Shown piece after piece: positions 16,850-25,459 of a DNA stretch of 64,000 bases (the first letter of the stretch is position 1; every line of letters starts with the position of its first letter). The translations under genes and the position numbers were made by a program. Under the pieces are notes generated by a model. It had not been told where the DNA came from, made no database searches, and was given only the letters and a program-made list of their open reading frames with translations. The stretch is taken from contig NZ_BOVL01000020.1 in NCBI RefSeq assembly GCF_019972155.1, positions 406,147-470,146 on the forward strand, read 5' to 3'. The DNA is from Bradyrhizobium sp. RD5-C2. Lineage in GTDB: Bacteria > Pseudomonadota > Alphaproteobacteria > Rhizobiales > Xanthobacteraceae.

Positions 16850-17602
16850 TCAGCCAGTCGCCGACACCGCGCGCTGCACCTTGTTGCGCAGGCTCAACGT
16901 CAACTTCGCCTGCCGCCGGAAATGCGCCTGCAACAGATCCGTCGCACGCTTCTCGTCGCGGTCCAGCGCCGCGCGCATGATCGCTTCATGCTCGCTGTCG
17001 GCCGCGACCGCGCGCTCGGCATATTTCCAGAAGTATCGGCGATAGCGCTCCATCTGGTCGTACAATTCGTTGAAGAAGTGCAGCAGCCATGGCGATCCGC
17101 ATCCCTTGCACAGCGCGAAGTGAAATTCGCGGTGCCGGTCCTCCCATTCGGTGCGGAGGTTCTCGTCCTCCTGATCGACTGAAACGGCGATGCCGGCGCG
17201 TTTCAGACGATGGAATGCCGAGAGCAGATCGACTTCCCACTCCTCGCGGCCATCGCGGATCGAGCCGCTCAGCGCATAGGTCTCGAGATGGGCGCGCAGA
17301 CTTGAAACATCCATCATCTCGTCGAGATGGATCGGGGCGACGACGAAGCCCTTGTGGTCCTCGGCCACGACCAACCCCTGCGCGGCGACCTGAAACAGCG
17401 CTTCGCGCAACGGACTGACGCCGACCTCATATCGTTTGCTCAACTTGTCGAATTGCAGCCGTTCACCCGGCTCGAGCTTGTGGCGGATGATGTCGAGCCG
17501 CAACTGCCGAGCCACCTGCCCGGCCAATGTGCGCGGCTCGTCCCGGGACGGACTGATGCCTGGTCCCCACTGCACGGAAGGCCCTTTCGAAGTGCTCTTC
17601 AT
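16850..17602 (-). CDS. GntR-family regulator with FCD-type effector domain
   Basis: A 250-residue regulator. The winged helix is at about 25-95, with the GntR pattern IIRHKLEPGERLQFDKLSKRYEVGVSPLREAL. A helical FCD-like domain (about 100-240) follows, containing His/Asp residues typical of metal and carboxylate binding (DRHREFH, HEAIM). It is transcribed divergently from the LigB-like dioxygenase gene at 17743, with 140 bp between starts, so it most likely represses that operon and responds to its substrate. The inverted repeat at 17687-17701 is the best operator candidate. Confidence 0.9.
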   Translation of the reverse strand: MKSTSKGPSVQWGPGISPSRDEPRTLAGQVARQLRLDIIRHKLEPGERLQFDKLSKRYEVGVSPLREALFQVAAQGLVVAEDHKGFVVAPIHLDEMMDVSSLRAHLETYALSGSIRDGREEWEVDLLSAFHRLKRAGIAVSVDQEDENLRTEWEDRHREFHFALCKGCGSPWLLHFFNELYDQMERYRRYFWKYAERAVAADSEHEAIMRAALDRDEKRATDLLQAHFRRQAKLTLSLRNKVQRAVSATG

Positions 17603-17686
17603 CTCGCCTGCGCCTTTAAGTCGCGATTCTGTCCACCGACTATCGACGAGTATTATCGAAATTCCAAGAGAAATTGGATTTTCGAA

Positions 17687-17701
17687 AATCTTGACAAGAT
17701 T
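17687..17701. promoter_or_regulatory. Inverted repeat between GntR gene and LigB-like operon, candidate operator
   Basis: AATCTTGACAAGATT is a perfect 6-bp-arm inverted repeat with a 3-bp centre, 42 bp before the dioxygenase ATG. A second, weaker one, TCCAA-N6-TTGGA, is at 17663-17678. The region is AT-rich compared with its surroundings, as expected for a promoter. GntR/FCD regulators commonly bind short palindromes of this size. Confidence 0.5.
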
Positions 17702-17742
17702 GGAACAGTAGCGCAGTTTTGGAACAAACGGGGAGAAACGCC

Positions 17743-18621
17743 ATGGCTGAAATCGTGTTTGCCGCGGGTGCGCCGCATGCGCCCGGCCTGATTGGGCTGC
17801 TCGAGGCCGCGCCGCCTGACGTCAAGGATGTCGTCGCAACCACCTACCGAAGCCTTGCCGAGGCCATCGCGAAGGCAAAGGCCGAGGTGCTGATCGTGTT
17901 CGCCAACGATCATCTCGCCAACAGCCGTGTCCGTGCCTATCCGGATTTTCTCATCGGCATGGCCGCCGAACATCGCGGTCCCTACGAATGGTTCAAGCCG
18001 TGGATCGGCTGCGAGGACTACACGGTGAAGGGCGCGCCGGAGATCGCCGCGGCCCTGTTCGACGGCATGACCAAGCGCGGCATCCGCATGTTCGCGCAGA
18101 ATGAGAACCTGAAGTTCGACGACAATATTTCGGTCCCGGTACTGCTGACCAACATTGCCGGCTCGGGAATTCCGATGATTCCCGTACTGCAGAACTGCAC
18201 GGTGCCGCCGATTCCCGATCAATGTCGCTGCTATGAGGTCGGAACGGCGCTCGGCGACTTCATCCGCGATGACCTGCCCGCGGACATGCGCGTGGCGCTG
18301 CTGGGCTCGGGCGGGCTCAGCCACGAGCCGGGCGGCGCGCGCTACTACTTCATCGACGAGGAGTTCGATCGCTGGTTTCTCGACCTTGTCGCCTCCGGCG
18401 ACCATGAGAGGCTGCTACGCGAGCTGACGCTCGAGAAAATGGAGGCGGCCGGTTCAGGCGGCACTGCCGAACTGCTCGCCTGGGTCGTCGTGCTCGGCGC
18501 AATCGGATCGCGGCCCGGCAAGAGCTTCGGCTACACCGTCCACAAGGACTTCAAATGCGGCGTCGGCGGCGTGCTGTGGGACATGAACGCCAACATGCGG
18601 CAGCAGCGCGCAGCGGTCTGA
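17743..18621 (+). CDS. Class III (LigB-type) extradiol dioxygenase, catalytic beta subunit
   Basis: A 292-residue LigB-superfamily enzyme. Residues corresponding to the LigB active site are at almost the same numbers: His12 (APHAPG), His57 (ANDH), His194 (GGLSHEPGG) and Glu243 (GTAELLAW). It would bind Fe(II) and open a dihydroxylated aromatic or N-heteroaromatic ring. The ATG at 17743 has GGGAGAAA upstream; an earlier in-frame ATG at 17719 has none. It is followed 14 bp later by its LigA-like partner. Protocatechuate 4,5-, gallate, aminophenol and dihydroxypyridine dioxygenases all belong here. The gene context (formamidase, DUF1989) argues for a nitrogen-containing substrate, as inference only. 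Confidence 0.9.
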   Translation: MAEIVFAAGAPHAPGLIGLLEAAPPDVKDVVATTYRSLAEAIAKAKAEVLIVFANDHLANSRVRAYPDFLIGMAAEHRGPYEWFKPWIGCEDYTVKGAPEIAAALFDGMTKRGIRMFAQNENLKFDDNISVPVLLTNIAGSGIPMIPVLQNCTVPPIPDQCRCYEVGTALGDFIRDDLPADMRVALLGSGGLSHEPGGARYYFIDEEFDRWFLDLVASGDHERLLRELTLEKMEAAGSGGTAELLAWVVVLGAIGSRPGKSFGYTVHKDFKCGVGGVLWDMNANMRQQRAAV

Positions 18622-18635
18622 CAGGAGGAACCCGC

Positions 18636-18944
18636 ATGGGACTAGAGAAATTCAAGCCATCCCTGGCGACGCACGACCTGATCCAGGATCTGAAGTGGTC
18701 ACCGGAGCTGCGCACGGAATTCGCGGAGCAGGAATCCGTGGTGCTCGATCGCTATCCCCTCGCCGAGGACGAGCGAAAGGCGATCGAGACCCGTAACTTC
18801 CTCGCTCTCTACGACATGGGACTGCACCCCTATCTCGGCGGACAGTTTGCCCGGCTGATCTTCGGCAATGAGGCGGGCAAGGGCGCAACGGTCGCGGTCA
18901 ACAAGCTGGTGGAATCGCTTCAGGGCAAGGGCCCTGTTGCGTGA
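18636..18944 (+). CDS. LigA-type small (alpha) subunit of extradiol dioxygenase
   Basis: A 102-residue all-helical protein of the LigA superfamily. It contains the typical LDRYPLAEDERKAIETRNFLALYDMGLHPYLGGQFARL region, which covers the active site of the beta subunit in LigAB. The ATG at 18636 has AGGAGGAA upstream. It is coupled to the beta-subunit gene. Independent alpha and beta genes indicate an LigAB-type heteromer rather than a fused gallate-dioxygenase-type protein. Confidence 0.9.
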   Translation: MGLEKFKPSLATHDLIQDLKWSPELRTEFAEQESVVLDRYPLAEDERKAIETRNFLALYDMGLHPYLGGQFARLIFGNEAGKGATVAVNKLVESLQGKGPVA

Positions 18945-19133
18945 TCACTGAGCGCGTAACCGGCTCGGCCTGACCAGGCACAACGCGCTCGCTGCGACAC
19001 CTGGTGACGACGTGATGGCCCGATGTCCACCGACATTTGGGGCGGCGGAGCCATACCTGGAGCTCAGGCACGAAGAGATGTTGGGCCGAACGTCGGCCAG
19101 TGAATTTTCTAGGGATCGATAAGGAGTATCAAG

Positions 19134-20405
19134 ATGCATTCCCTGCGCTTCCGCCACCTGATGGCGCAATTGCTTTCGGCGACCGCCATCGCAGTCGCGG
19201 CAACATCCGCTCCGGCGCTCGCCGATGAGGCGACCGGCATCACCGATTCCGAGATCAAGATCGGCGGCATCTGCCCGAGTACCGGACCGATCGCCTCCTT
19301 CGTCACCATCTGCGCCATGCAGGACGCCTATTTCAAGTCGGTCAACGAACACGACGGCGGCGTCATGATGAGCGACGGGAAACGACGCAAGATTGCCTAC
19401 ACCTATTACGACGATGGCTATTCGCCGCCGCGCACGGTCGAGCAGGCTCGCCGCCTGGTCGAGCGCGACAACGTCGCGCTCGTCATCGGTCCGCTCGGAA
19501 GCGCGACGGGCCTCGCGATCCGCAACTACCTGAACCGCAAGGATGTCCCGCAGTTGTTCGTCGGCAGCGGGCTGTCTGCGTTCAGCACCGAGTCCGACAA
19601 ATATCCCTGGACCGTCGGCTGGCAGCCTTCCTACACCACGGAAGGCAGCATCTATGCCGAATTCGTCAAGTCCAAGAAGCCCGACGCGAAAGTCGCGGTG
19701 CTCTATCAGAACGACGATTTCGGAAAGGAGCTGCTGAACGCCTTCAAGGCGGCTTCGGCGGGCTCCGGCGTGACGATTGCCGACGCGCAGTCCTACGAAG
19801 TCACCTCGCCGACCGTCGACTCGCAGGTTTCGAATTTGGGTGCAACCAACGCCGACGTGCTGCTGGTCTTCGCCGTGCCGAAGTTCACGGCGCAGACGCT
19901 GCGCAAGGTCCAGGACATGACCTGGCGGCCGACGGTGATCGTGTCCAACATCAGCGCGTCGAGGAAGACCGTGATGGAGCCGGCCGGCGCCGAGGCCTCC
20001 GAGGGCGTCTATTCGGTGGTCAGCATGATGGATCCGACGACGTCGGACTATGCCGCCACCAAGGACATGGAGGTCTACCGCGCGATCGGAAGCAAATTCC
20101 CGAGCTCGGGGCTCAATCTCGACGACCCCATGACCATGTACGGCTTCTCGCAGGCCCAAACAATGGTCGCGGTGCTGCAGAAAGCCAAGGCGCCGACCCG
20201 CGAAGCGATCATGGAATCGGCCCGCTCGCTTTGCGATGTCGCTGTGCTCGGCGTCGTGCCCGGGGTCAAGGTCTGCGTCAACGGCAAGCAGGATCCCTTC
20301 TACGTCGAGACCATGCAAGTTGTTCGCTACAGCAAGGGCAATTGGCAAAAGGTCGGCGAAGTCATCTCAAAATACGAGGGCAAGACGCCCCAGAGCGTCA
20401 AGTAG
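19134..20405 (+). CDS. Periplasmic substrate-binding protein of a Liv-type ABC importer
   Basis: A 423-residue secreted binding protein. A signal peptide ends near APALA (about residue 30), followed by ITDSEIKIGGICPSTGPIASF, the usual first strand of the PF13458 family. The middle contains YYDDGYSPPRTVEQARRLVERDNVALVIGPLGS. AAGGAG precedes the ATG. It is separated from the LigA-like gene by 189 bp and from its permease and ATPase genes by the DUF1989 and formamidase genes. Ligand specificity is unknown, but coexpression with a LigAB-type dioxygenase suggests an aromatic or heterocyclic acid. Confidence 0.92.
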   Translation: MHSLRFRHLMAQLLSATAIAVAATSAPALADEATGITDSEIKIGGICPSTGPIASFVTICAMQDAYFKSVNEHDGGVMMSDGKRRKIAYTYYDDGYSPPRTVEQARRLVERDNVALVIGPLGSATGLAIRNYLNRKDVPQLFVGSGLSAFSTESDKYPWTVGWQPSYTTEGSIYAEFVKSKKPDAKVAVLYQNDDFGKELLNAFKAASAGSGVTIADAQSYEVTSPTVDSQVSNLGATNADVLLVFAVPKFTAQTLRKVQDMTWRPTVIVSNISASRKTVMEPAGAEASEGVYSVVSMMDPTTSDYAATKDMEVYRAIGSKFPSSGLNLDDPMTMYGFSQAQTMVAVLQKAKAPTREAIMESARSLCDVAVLGVVPGVKVCVNGKQDPFYVETMQVVRYSKGNWQKVGEVISKYEGKTPQSVK

Positions 20406-20442
20406 CCGCCGCACAGTCCCGAACCGAACCCGAGTGAGTGTC

Positions 20443-21117
20443 ATGTCCAACGAGCTCTTCAACGAGACCCTGCCGCCGAAGACCGGCCGGGCGCTCATCG
20501 TCCGCAAGGACGAGGTGCTGCGGATCACCGACATCGAAGGCCAGCAGGTGGTCGATGTCGCCATCTTCAACGCCAACAATTACCGCGATCGGCTGTCGCT
20601 CTCGTACTCGACGACGCGCTACGCCATGCAATTCAGCGCGCGGCGATCAGGCCGCCCGGAGCCCAGCGTGCTGATGTCGAAGGATTATGTGACCGAGGGC
20701 GATGTGCTGATGTCGACGATCTACACGCCGCTGATGACGATCGTCAGGGAGACGCCGGAACCGAAAGGGGTCCACAAGGTCAACCAACGCATGTGCAATC
20801 GGCGCTTCTACGAGAGCTTCGGCCTGCACGGCATCGAAGGCTGCCACGAAATCATCAGCGGCATCGTGGCTCCCTATGGAATCCGTCCTGAGGACATTCC
20901 CGACACGATCGACTTCTTCATGAACTACCATCACGACTGCGCGAGCCATGCCTGGGTCGCCGAAGCGCCGGTCTCTAAGCCCGGCGACTTCGTTGAGCTC
21001 CGCGCCGACACCGACTGCCTCGTCGCGATCTCCAATTGCCCGGAGGATCATGTCAGCATGATCAATGGCGGCCGCTGCACGCCGATGCGGCTTCAGATCT
21101 TCAGCGCGGCGGCGTAA
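20443..21117 (+). CDS. DUF1989 / urea-carboxylase-associated family protein
   Basis: A 224-residue protein of the DUF1989 family, often encoded beside urea carboxylase/allophanate hydrolase. Family features seen are EGQQVVDVAIFNANN near the N-terminus, ERLS-like RDRLSLSYSTTRY, and a Cys/His-containing C-terminal half with CNRRFYESFGLHG and NYHHDCASHAW. The latter may bind metal. The function of the family is not firmly established. No urea carboxylase is nearby. Its stop overlaps the formamidase start (TAATG), so the two are translated together, probably in handling small amides released by the pathway. I chose the ATG at 20443 since the longer frame runs into the preceding gene. Confidence 0.85.
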   Translation: MSNELFNETLPPKTGRALIVRKDEVLRITDIEGQQVVDVAIFNANNYRDRLSLSYSTTRYAMQFSARRSGRPEPSVLMSKDYVTEGDVLMSTIYTPLMTIVRETPEPKGVHKVNQRMCNRRFYESFGLHGIEGCHEIISGIVAPYGIRPEDIPDTIDFFMNYHHDCASHAWVAEAPVSKPGDFVELRADTDCLVAISNCPEDHVSMINGGRCTPMRLQIFSAAA

Positions 21118-22073
21118 TGACGACACACACGATCCATGCCTCCGCGGCGACGATCCAGCGCGGCCTGATCTCGCCGCAGGCGCCCCCGATCCTGACCATC
21201 GCATCGGGCGATACCGTCATCCTCGACACATGGGCGATGTGGGACAATGCCGGTGACGCGAGTCTCGATCTGGCCGGCGCCCTCGCCTTGCGCGATCGGT
21301 TTCGCGCCGAGGGCCGCGGCCCCCACAGCCTCACCGGACCGATCGCAATCGCGCAAGCCCGGCCGGGCGACATCCTCAAGGTCGAGATCGAGCGCCTCGA
21401 GGTCGCCGACCACGGCATCAACGTCATATTTCCCGGCAAGCAGAGCCGTGGCCTGCTGGCCGACATTTTCGAAGAGGCGGAGCTCCGCCATTTCGTTCTC
21501 GACGGCCGCACCATGACCACGACATTGGGCAATCATATCACGATCCCGCTGCGGCCATTCCTCGGCATCATGGGCGTCTCGCCGCCGACCGGTGAGCCGC
21601 CAAGGAGCTCGGCCATTCCGGGCGATTTCGGCGGCAACATCGATTGTGCCGACCTGGTAGCGGGATCGATCCTCTATCTGCCGGTGTTCGCGGAAGGCGC
21701 CGGCTTCTTCGTCGGTGACGCGCATGCCGCGCAGGGGTCCGGCGAGGTCGTGCAGACCGCGCTCGAAACCACGATGAAGGTCGCGCAGCTCCGCCTGACA
21801 GTCCTGACGGGACGCTCGATCAAGCGGCCGCGAGCGGAAACCCCCGATCACTTCATCACGATGGGGCTCGACCAGGACCTGCGCGAGGCGGCGCGGCAGG
21901 CGGTTCTCGACATGATCGACCTCTTGGTCGATGCCCAGGGCATCGGCCGGCGGGATGCCTACGCGCTGTGCTCGCTACAGGCCGACCTGCTCGTCACCCA
22001 GCTCGTGAACGGCGTCAACGGCATCCATGCCCGGATGCCGAAGGCGATCTTCAGGAAGGGCCGACGGCTGTGA
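21117..22073 (+). CDS. Acetamidase/formamidase family amidase
   Basis: A 318-residue member of the FmdA/AmdA family (PF03069), which hydrolyses formamide or acetamide to ammonia and the acid. Typical blocks are LTGPIAIAQARPGDILKVEI, the PPxxxxGNID-like GDFGGNIDCADLVAG, and LPVFAEGAGFFVGDAHAAQGSGEV, with the conserved GDxHAxQGxGE motif. Its start overlaps the DUF1989 stop by 1 bp and its stop overlaps the LivG GTG (GTGA). A formamidase inside a ring-cleavage/import operon suggests that the pathway releases a simple amide, such as formamide from an N-heterocycle. Confidence 0.9.
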   Translation: MTTHTIHASAATIQRGLISPQAPPILTIASGDTVILDTWAMWDNAGDASLDLAGALALRDRFRAEGRGPHSLTGPIAIAQARPGDILKVEIERLEVADHGINVIFPGKQSRGLLADIFEEAELRHFVLDGRTMTTTLGNHITIPLRPFLGIMGVSPPTGEPPRSSAIPGDFGGNIDCADLVAGSILYLPVFAEGAGFFVGDAHAAQGSGEVVQTALETTMKVAQLRLTVLTGRSIKRPRAETPDHFITMGLDQDLREAARQAVLDMIDLLVDAQGIGRRDAYALCSLQADLLVTQLVNGVNGIHARMPKAIFRKGRRL

Positions 22074-22834
22074 CTGCTTTGCTGAGCGTTCGCGACGTTG
22101 AGATCGATTTCGGCGGAATCCGGGCCCTTCAGGGCATCTCCTTCGATGTCCAGCGGGGCGAGATCTGCGGCCTGATCGGCCCCAACGGCGCGGGCAAGAC
22201 GTCGCTGTTCAACGCCATCTCGCGCGTCTATCCGGTTGACCGTGGCTCGATCCACTTCGACGGCCGCGATATCACGGCGCTTCCGGCCAATCGCATCATC
22301 GCACTCGGCATCGCACGCACGCTGCAGAATGTCGGCCTGTTCAGCACGCTCTCGGTGAAGGACAATGTGCTGCTCGGGGCCCATCACCGGGTGCGACCCG
22401 GCTTCATCAAGGCGATCCTTGGCCGCGGCCTTGCCGGTACCGTCGCCGATCCCGAGGCCGAAGCCTGCGCCCTGCTCCATGATCTCGGCCTCGGCGAGGT
22501 CAGGGATCATCTCGCCGGCGGCCTTCCGTTCGGCACACTGAAGCGGATCGAGCTGGCCCGCGCGCTGATCTCGCATCCGAGATTCCTCATGCTCGATGAG
22601 CCCGCCAACGGTCTTTCGCATGGCGAGGTCGACGAGCTCGCCGACGTCATCCTGCAGGTACGCAAGCGATATGACCTCACCGTGCTGATCGTCGAACATC
22701 ACATGCGGATGCTGATGCGCATCTCGGACCATGTCGTTGTGCTCGAGAACGGCCTCAAGATCGCGGACGGCGCACCTGCAGAAGTCAAGGCTGATGCGAA
22801 GGTGGCCGCGGCCTATCTGGGGAGCGCGGCATGA
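22070..22834 (+). CDS. Liv-type ABC importer ATP-binding protein (LivG)
   Basis: A 254-residue ATPase with Walker A GPNGAGKTSLF, signature LPFGTLKRIELARAL (Gln of the usual motif replaced by Thr), Walker B FLMLDEPANGL and switch His in VEHHMRMLM. The GTG at 22070 overlaps the preceding TGA as GTGA; no later start fits as well. It pairs with LivF encoded next, with which it overlaps by 4 bp. Confidence 0.93.
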   Translation: MTALLSVRDVEIDFGGIRALQGISFDVQRGEICGLIGPNGAGKTSLFNAISRVYPVDRGSIHFDGRDITALPANRIIALGIARTLQNVGLFSTLSVKDNVLLGAHHRVRPGFIKAILGRGLAGTVADPEAEACALLHDLGLGEVRDHLAGGLPFGTLKRIELARALISHPRFLMLDEPANGLSHGEVDELADVILQVRKRYDLTVLIVEHHMRMLMRISDHVVVLENGLKIADGAPAEVKADAKVAAAYLGSAA

Positions 22835-23541
22835 GCCTTCTGAGCATCAATGGACTACAGGCGGGGTATGGACCGCGCCGCGTCCTGCAGGGGGTCGACC
22901 TCACGATCGGCGACGGGCAGATCCTGGTCGTGCTCGGCGCGAACGGTGCCGGGAAGACCACGCTGCTCCGCGCCATTTCGGGCACGATCCCCCGTGCCGG
23001 GACTATCACCTTCGACGGAAAGCGCATCGACCAGCTTTCGGCGCGAAAGGTCGTGGCCGCGGGGATCGCGCACGTGCCGCAGGGCCGCGGCACGTTCGCG
23101 GACCTGACCGTCGACGAGAATATCCGGCTTGGCGCCTATCTGCGCAATGCGGCGGATGCGAAGCGCAATCGCGAGCGGTGGCTGACCTTCTTTCCGAGGC
23201 TGCGCGAACGCCTGGCGCAGCAGGCGGGCAGCCTCTCGGGCGGGGAGCAGCAGATGCTCGCGATCACCCGCGCGCTGATGTTGCAGCCGCGGCTGCTGTT
23301 GCTCGACGAGCCTTCGCTGGGTCTCGCCCCCATCATCACCCGGGGTCTGGTCGACGTGCTCGCCGCGATCCGCAAGGAGACAGCGATGACCATGCTCATC
23401 GTCGAACAGAATGCCAATCTCGCTTTGGCGATCGCTGACGACGGCATGGTGCTGGAAAGCGGCAATGTCGTGCTGCGCGATACGGCCGCCAATCTTGTCG
23501 GCAACGACGAAGTCCGTCGAATTTATCTGGGATACGAGTGA
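22831..23541 (+). CDS. Liv-type ABC importer ATP-binding protein (LivF)
   Basis: A 236-residue ATPase with Walker A GANGAGKTTLL, signature SLSGGEQQMLAITRAL, Walker B LLLLDEPSLGL and the LivF-type VEQNANLAL. The start overlaps the LivG stop (ATGA) and its stop overlaps the LivH start (TGATG). It forms the ATPase heterodimer of the importer in the LigAB/formamidase operon. Confidence 0.94.
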   Translation: MSLLSINGLQAGYGPRRVLQGVDLTIGDGQILVVLGANGAGKTTLLRAISGTIPRAGTITFDGKRIDQLSARKVVAAGIAHVPQGRGTFADLTVDENIRLGAYLRNAADAKRNRERWLTFFPRLRERLAQQAGSLSGGEQQMLAITRALMLQPRLLLLDEPSLGLAPIITRGLVDVLAAIRKETAMTMLIVEQNANLALAIADDGMVLESGNVVLRDTAANLVGNDEVRRIYLGYE

Positions 23542-24419
23542 TGCTGTTCGCAAATCAGGTCATCGATGGGCTGGCCGACGGAGCCATCTATGCGTCGCTC
23601 GCTCTGGCGCTGGCCTTCAGCTACCGATCCACGGGCATCGTCAACTTCGCCCAGGGCGAGATGGCGATGCTGTCGGCCTACGCCGTCTGGCAGTTGATGA
23701 CCTGGGGACTGCCATTGGTGCCGGCCACCCTCATCAGCATCGCCATATCATTCGCGGCCGGCGCAGCGCTCTACGCCGGACTGGTCAAGCCGCTGTCGCG
23801 CGCCAATCTGCTGACCGTCGTCAGTGTCTTGATCGGGCTGTACCTGGCGCTCAACAGCCTCGCCGGCTTTCTCTGGACCTACAGCATCAAGGCGCTGCCG
23901 AGCCTGTTTCCCAAAGCTCATTTGCAGATCGGCCCGCTGAGCGTCTCGATCGAGACCGTGGGCATCATCGCAGTCGTCGCCTGCGTGCTGCTGTTGCTCT
24001 ATCTCCTGTTCGAGAGGACCAAGCTCGGGCTCGCGATGCGCGGCGCCGCTTCAACGCCGGATTCCGCCGAGTTGGTCGGCGTGCCGGTACCCGCGATGCT
24101 GCTGATCGGTTGGGGGATAGCCGCCGCTCTTGGCGCGCTGTCGGGAATCCTGGTCGCGCCGCGCGTCTTCCTCAACCCGACCATGATGTTCGGCGTCATC
24201 ATCTACGCATTCGCGGCCGCGACATTGGGCGGCTTCGACAGCCTGATCGGCGCCGTGGTCGGCGGGCTGCTGGTCGGTGTCGTCGAGAACCTGGTCGGGA
24301 CCTACATCCCCTGGATCGGGCCGGACCTGAAAATCGTGGTGGCGCTGATCCTGATCTTCGGAACGTTGCTGATCAAACCGGACGGCCTGTTCGGCCGCAG
24401 GAAGGTGGCCAGGCTATGA
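23541..24419 (+). CDS. Liv-type ABC importer permease (LivH)
   Basis: A 292-residue inner-membrane protein with GIVNFAQGEMAMLSAY near the N-terminus, RGAASTPDSAELVGVP in the cytoplasmic loop contacting the ATPase, and AATLGGFDSLIGAVVGG near the C-terminus, all typical of LivH. The ATG at 23541 shares one base with the previous stop. It overlaps LivM by 4 bp. Confidence 0.94.
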   Translation: MLFANQVIDGLADGAIYASLALALAFSYRSTGIVNFAQGEMAMLSAYAVWQLMTWGLPLVPATLISIAISFAAGAALYAGLVKPLSRANLLTVVSVLIGLYLALNSLAGFLWTYSIKALPSLFPKAHLQIGPLSVSIETVGIIAVVACVLLLLYLLFERTKLGLAMRGAASTPDSAELVGVPVPAMLLIGWGIAAALGALSGILVAPRVFLNPTMMFGVIIYAFAAATLGGFDSLIGAVVGGLLVGVVENLVGTYIPWIGPDLKIVVALILIFGTLLIKPDGLFGRRKVARL

Positions 24420-25459
24420 ACGTCGTCATCAAGCCGAGGCCTCCTCTCGCCGCCCGCGTCATCTTCGCCGCAGTGCTGGCGGTCCTGTTCCTCTACGTGA
24501 TCCCGTTCGCGATTCCGAACTATCTCGTCAGCCAGTTGGCGACCGTGCTTGTTTTTGCCATCGCGATCATCGGCATCAACCTCGTGACGGGATATGGCGG
24601 CGCGATCACGCTGGGGCACGCGGCGTTCGTTGCGCTCGGGTCGTATACGACGGCGATCTTGGTCGTCAGCTATGGCTGGAATCCGTATGCGACGATTCCG
24701 GTTGCCGCCGGCCTCAGCTGGCTCGCCGGGTGGTGTCTCGGCTTTCCCGCGCTGAGGCTTCAGGGGCTCTATCTCGCAATGGGCACGCTGGTCTTGTCGA
24801 TCACGGTGCCTGCCCTGCTCAAGAGGTTCGATGGATTTACCGGCGGCGTGCAGGGGCTCAACGTCGGCAACCCCGAATCCCCGGTGAAGTGGCTGGACGA
24901 TTCGCAGTGGATCTACTTCGTCTGTCTCGCAGTCGCGGCAATCCTCTACTTCGTCGCGGCCCGCATCCTGTCCGGCCCCCTGCGCCGGGCCATGGTCACC
25001 GCGCGCGACAACCATCTTGTTGCCGCCGTGCTCGGCGTCGATCGCGCACCGCTCGCGACGGCGACGTTTGCGATGAGCAGCCTCTATGCAGGCGTTGCCG
25101 GCTCGCTCTACGCAATGATCGTGGGGTTCGTTTCGCCCGATACGTTCAATGTGATGCTCAGTCTGAGCCTGTTCGTCGGCGCTGTCGTCGGCGGCATCAC
25201 CTCGATCGGCGGCGCCATCGTCGGCGCGATGTTCATTCAGTTCGTGCCGACCTGGGCCAGCGACATCGACGTCTCGCTCGGCGGTCTGGTGTTCGGCGTC
25301 GCCCTGATCGTGACGCTGGTCATCCTGCCGTCCGGGATCGGCGGACTGGTCGGCCGATTATACGATCGTGCCTGCGTCCGGCTGGGTTGGACCGAGGCCG
25401 CTCAGGACGAACGCGACGAACGGCAGACGGCGGGGAGCATCCAGAATGAGCCAGCATGA
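24416..25459 (+). CDS. Liv-type ABC importer permease (LivM)
   Basis: A 347-residue membrane protein with the LivM motifs GYGGAITLGHAAFVALGSY and PALRLQGLYLAMGTL, and the loop RRAMVTARDNHLVAAVLGVD. The start ATG forms ATGA with the LivH stop. The frame is open far upstream through LivH in the other register, but that part is not coding. The 3' end overlaps the amidohydrolase gene by 14 bp. Confidence 0.93.
   Translation: MNVVIKPRPPLAARVIFAAVLAVLFLYVIPFAIPNYLVSQLATVLVFAIAIIGINLVTGYGGAITLGHAAFVALGSYTTAILVVSYGWNPYATIPVAAGLSWLAGWCLGFPALRLQGLYLAMGTLVLSITVPALLKRFDGFTGGVQGLNVGNPESPVKWLDDSQWIYFVCLAVAAILYFVAARILSGPLRRAMVTARDNHLVAAVLGVDRAPLATATFAMSSLYAGVAGSLYAMIVGFVSPDTFNVMLSLSLFVGAVVGGITSIGGAIVGAMFIQFVPTWASDIDVSLGGLVFGVALIVTLVILPSGIGGLVGRLYDRACVRLGWTEAAQDERDERQTAGSIQNEPA

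Noticed and set aside
18945..20348. A 467-codon minus-strand open frame opposite the binding protein at 19134
   Set aside because: The sense strand encodes a complete signal-peptide-bearing binding protein. The antisense product is Arg/Gly/Asp-rich without family features.
23411..24415. Long upstream extension in frame with LivM
   Set aside because: It runs through LivF and LivH in another register. The ATG at 24416 forms the usual ATGA overlap and starts the LivM family sequence.
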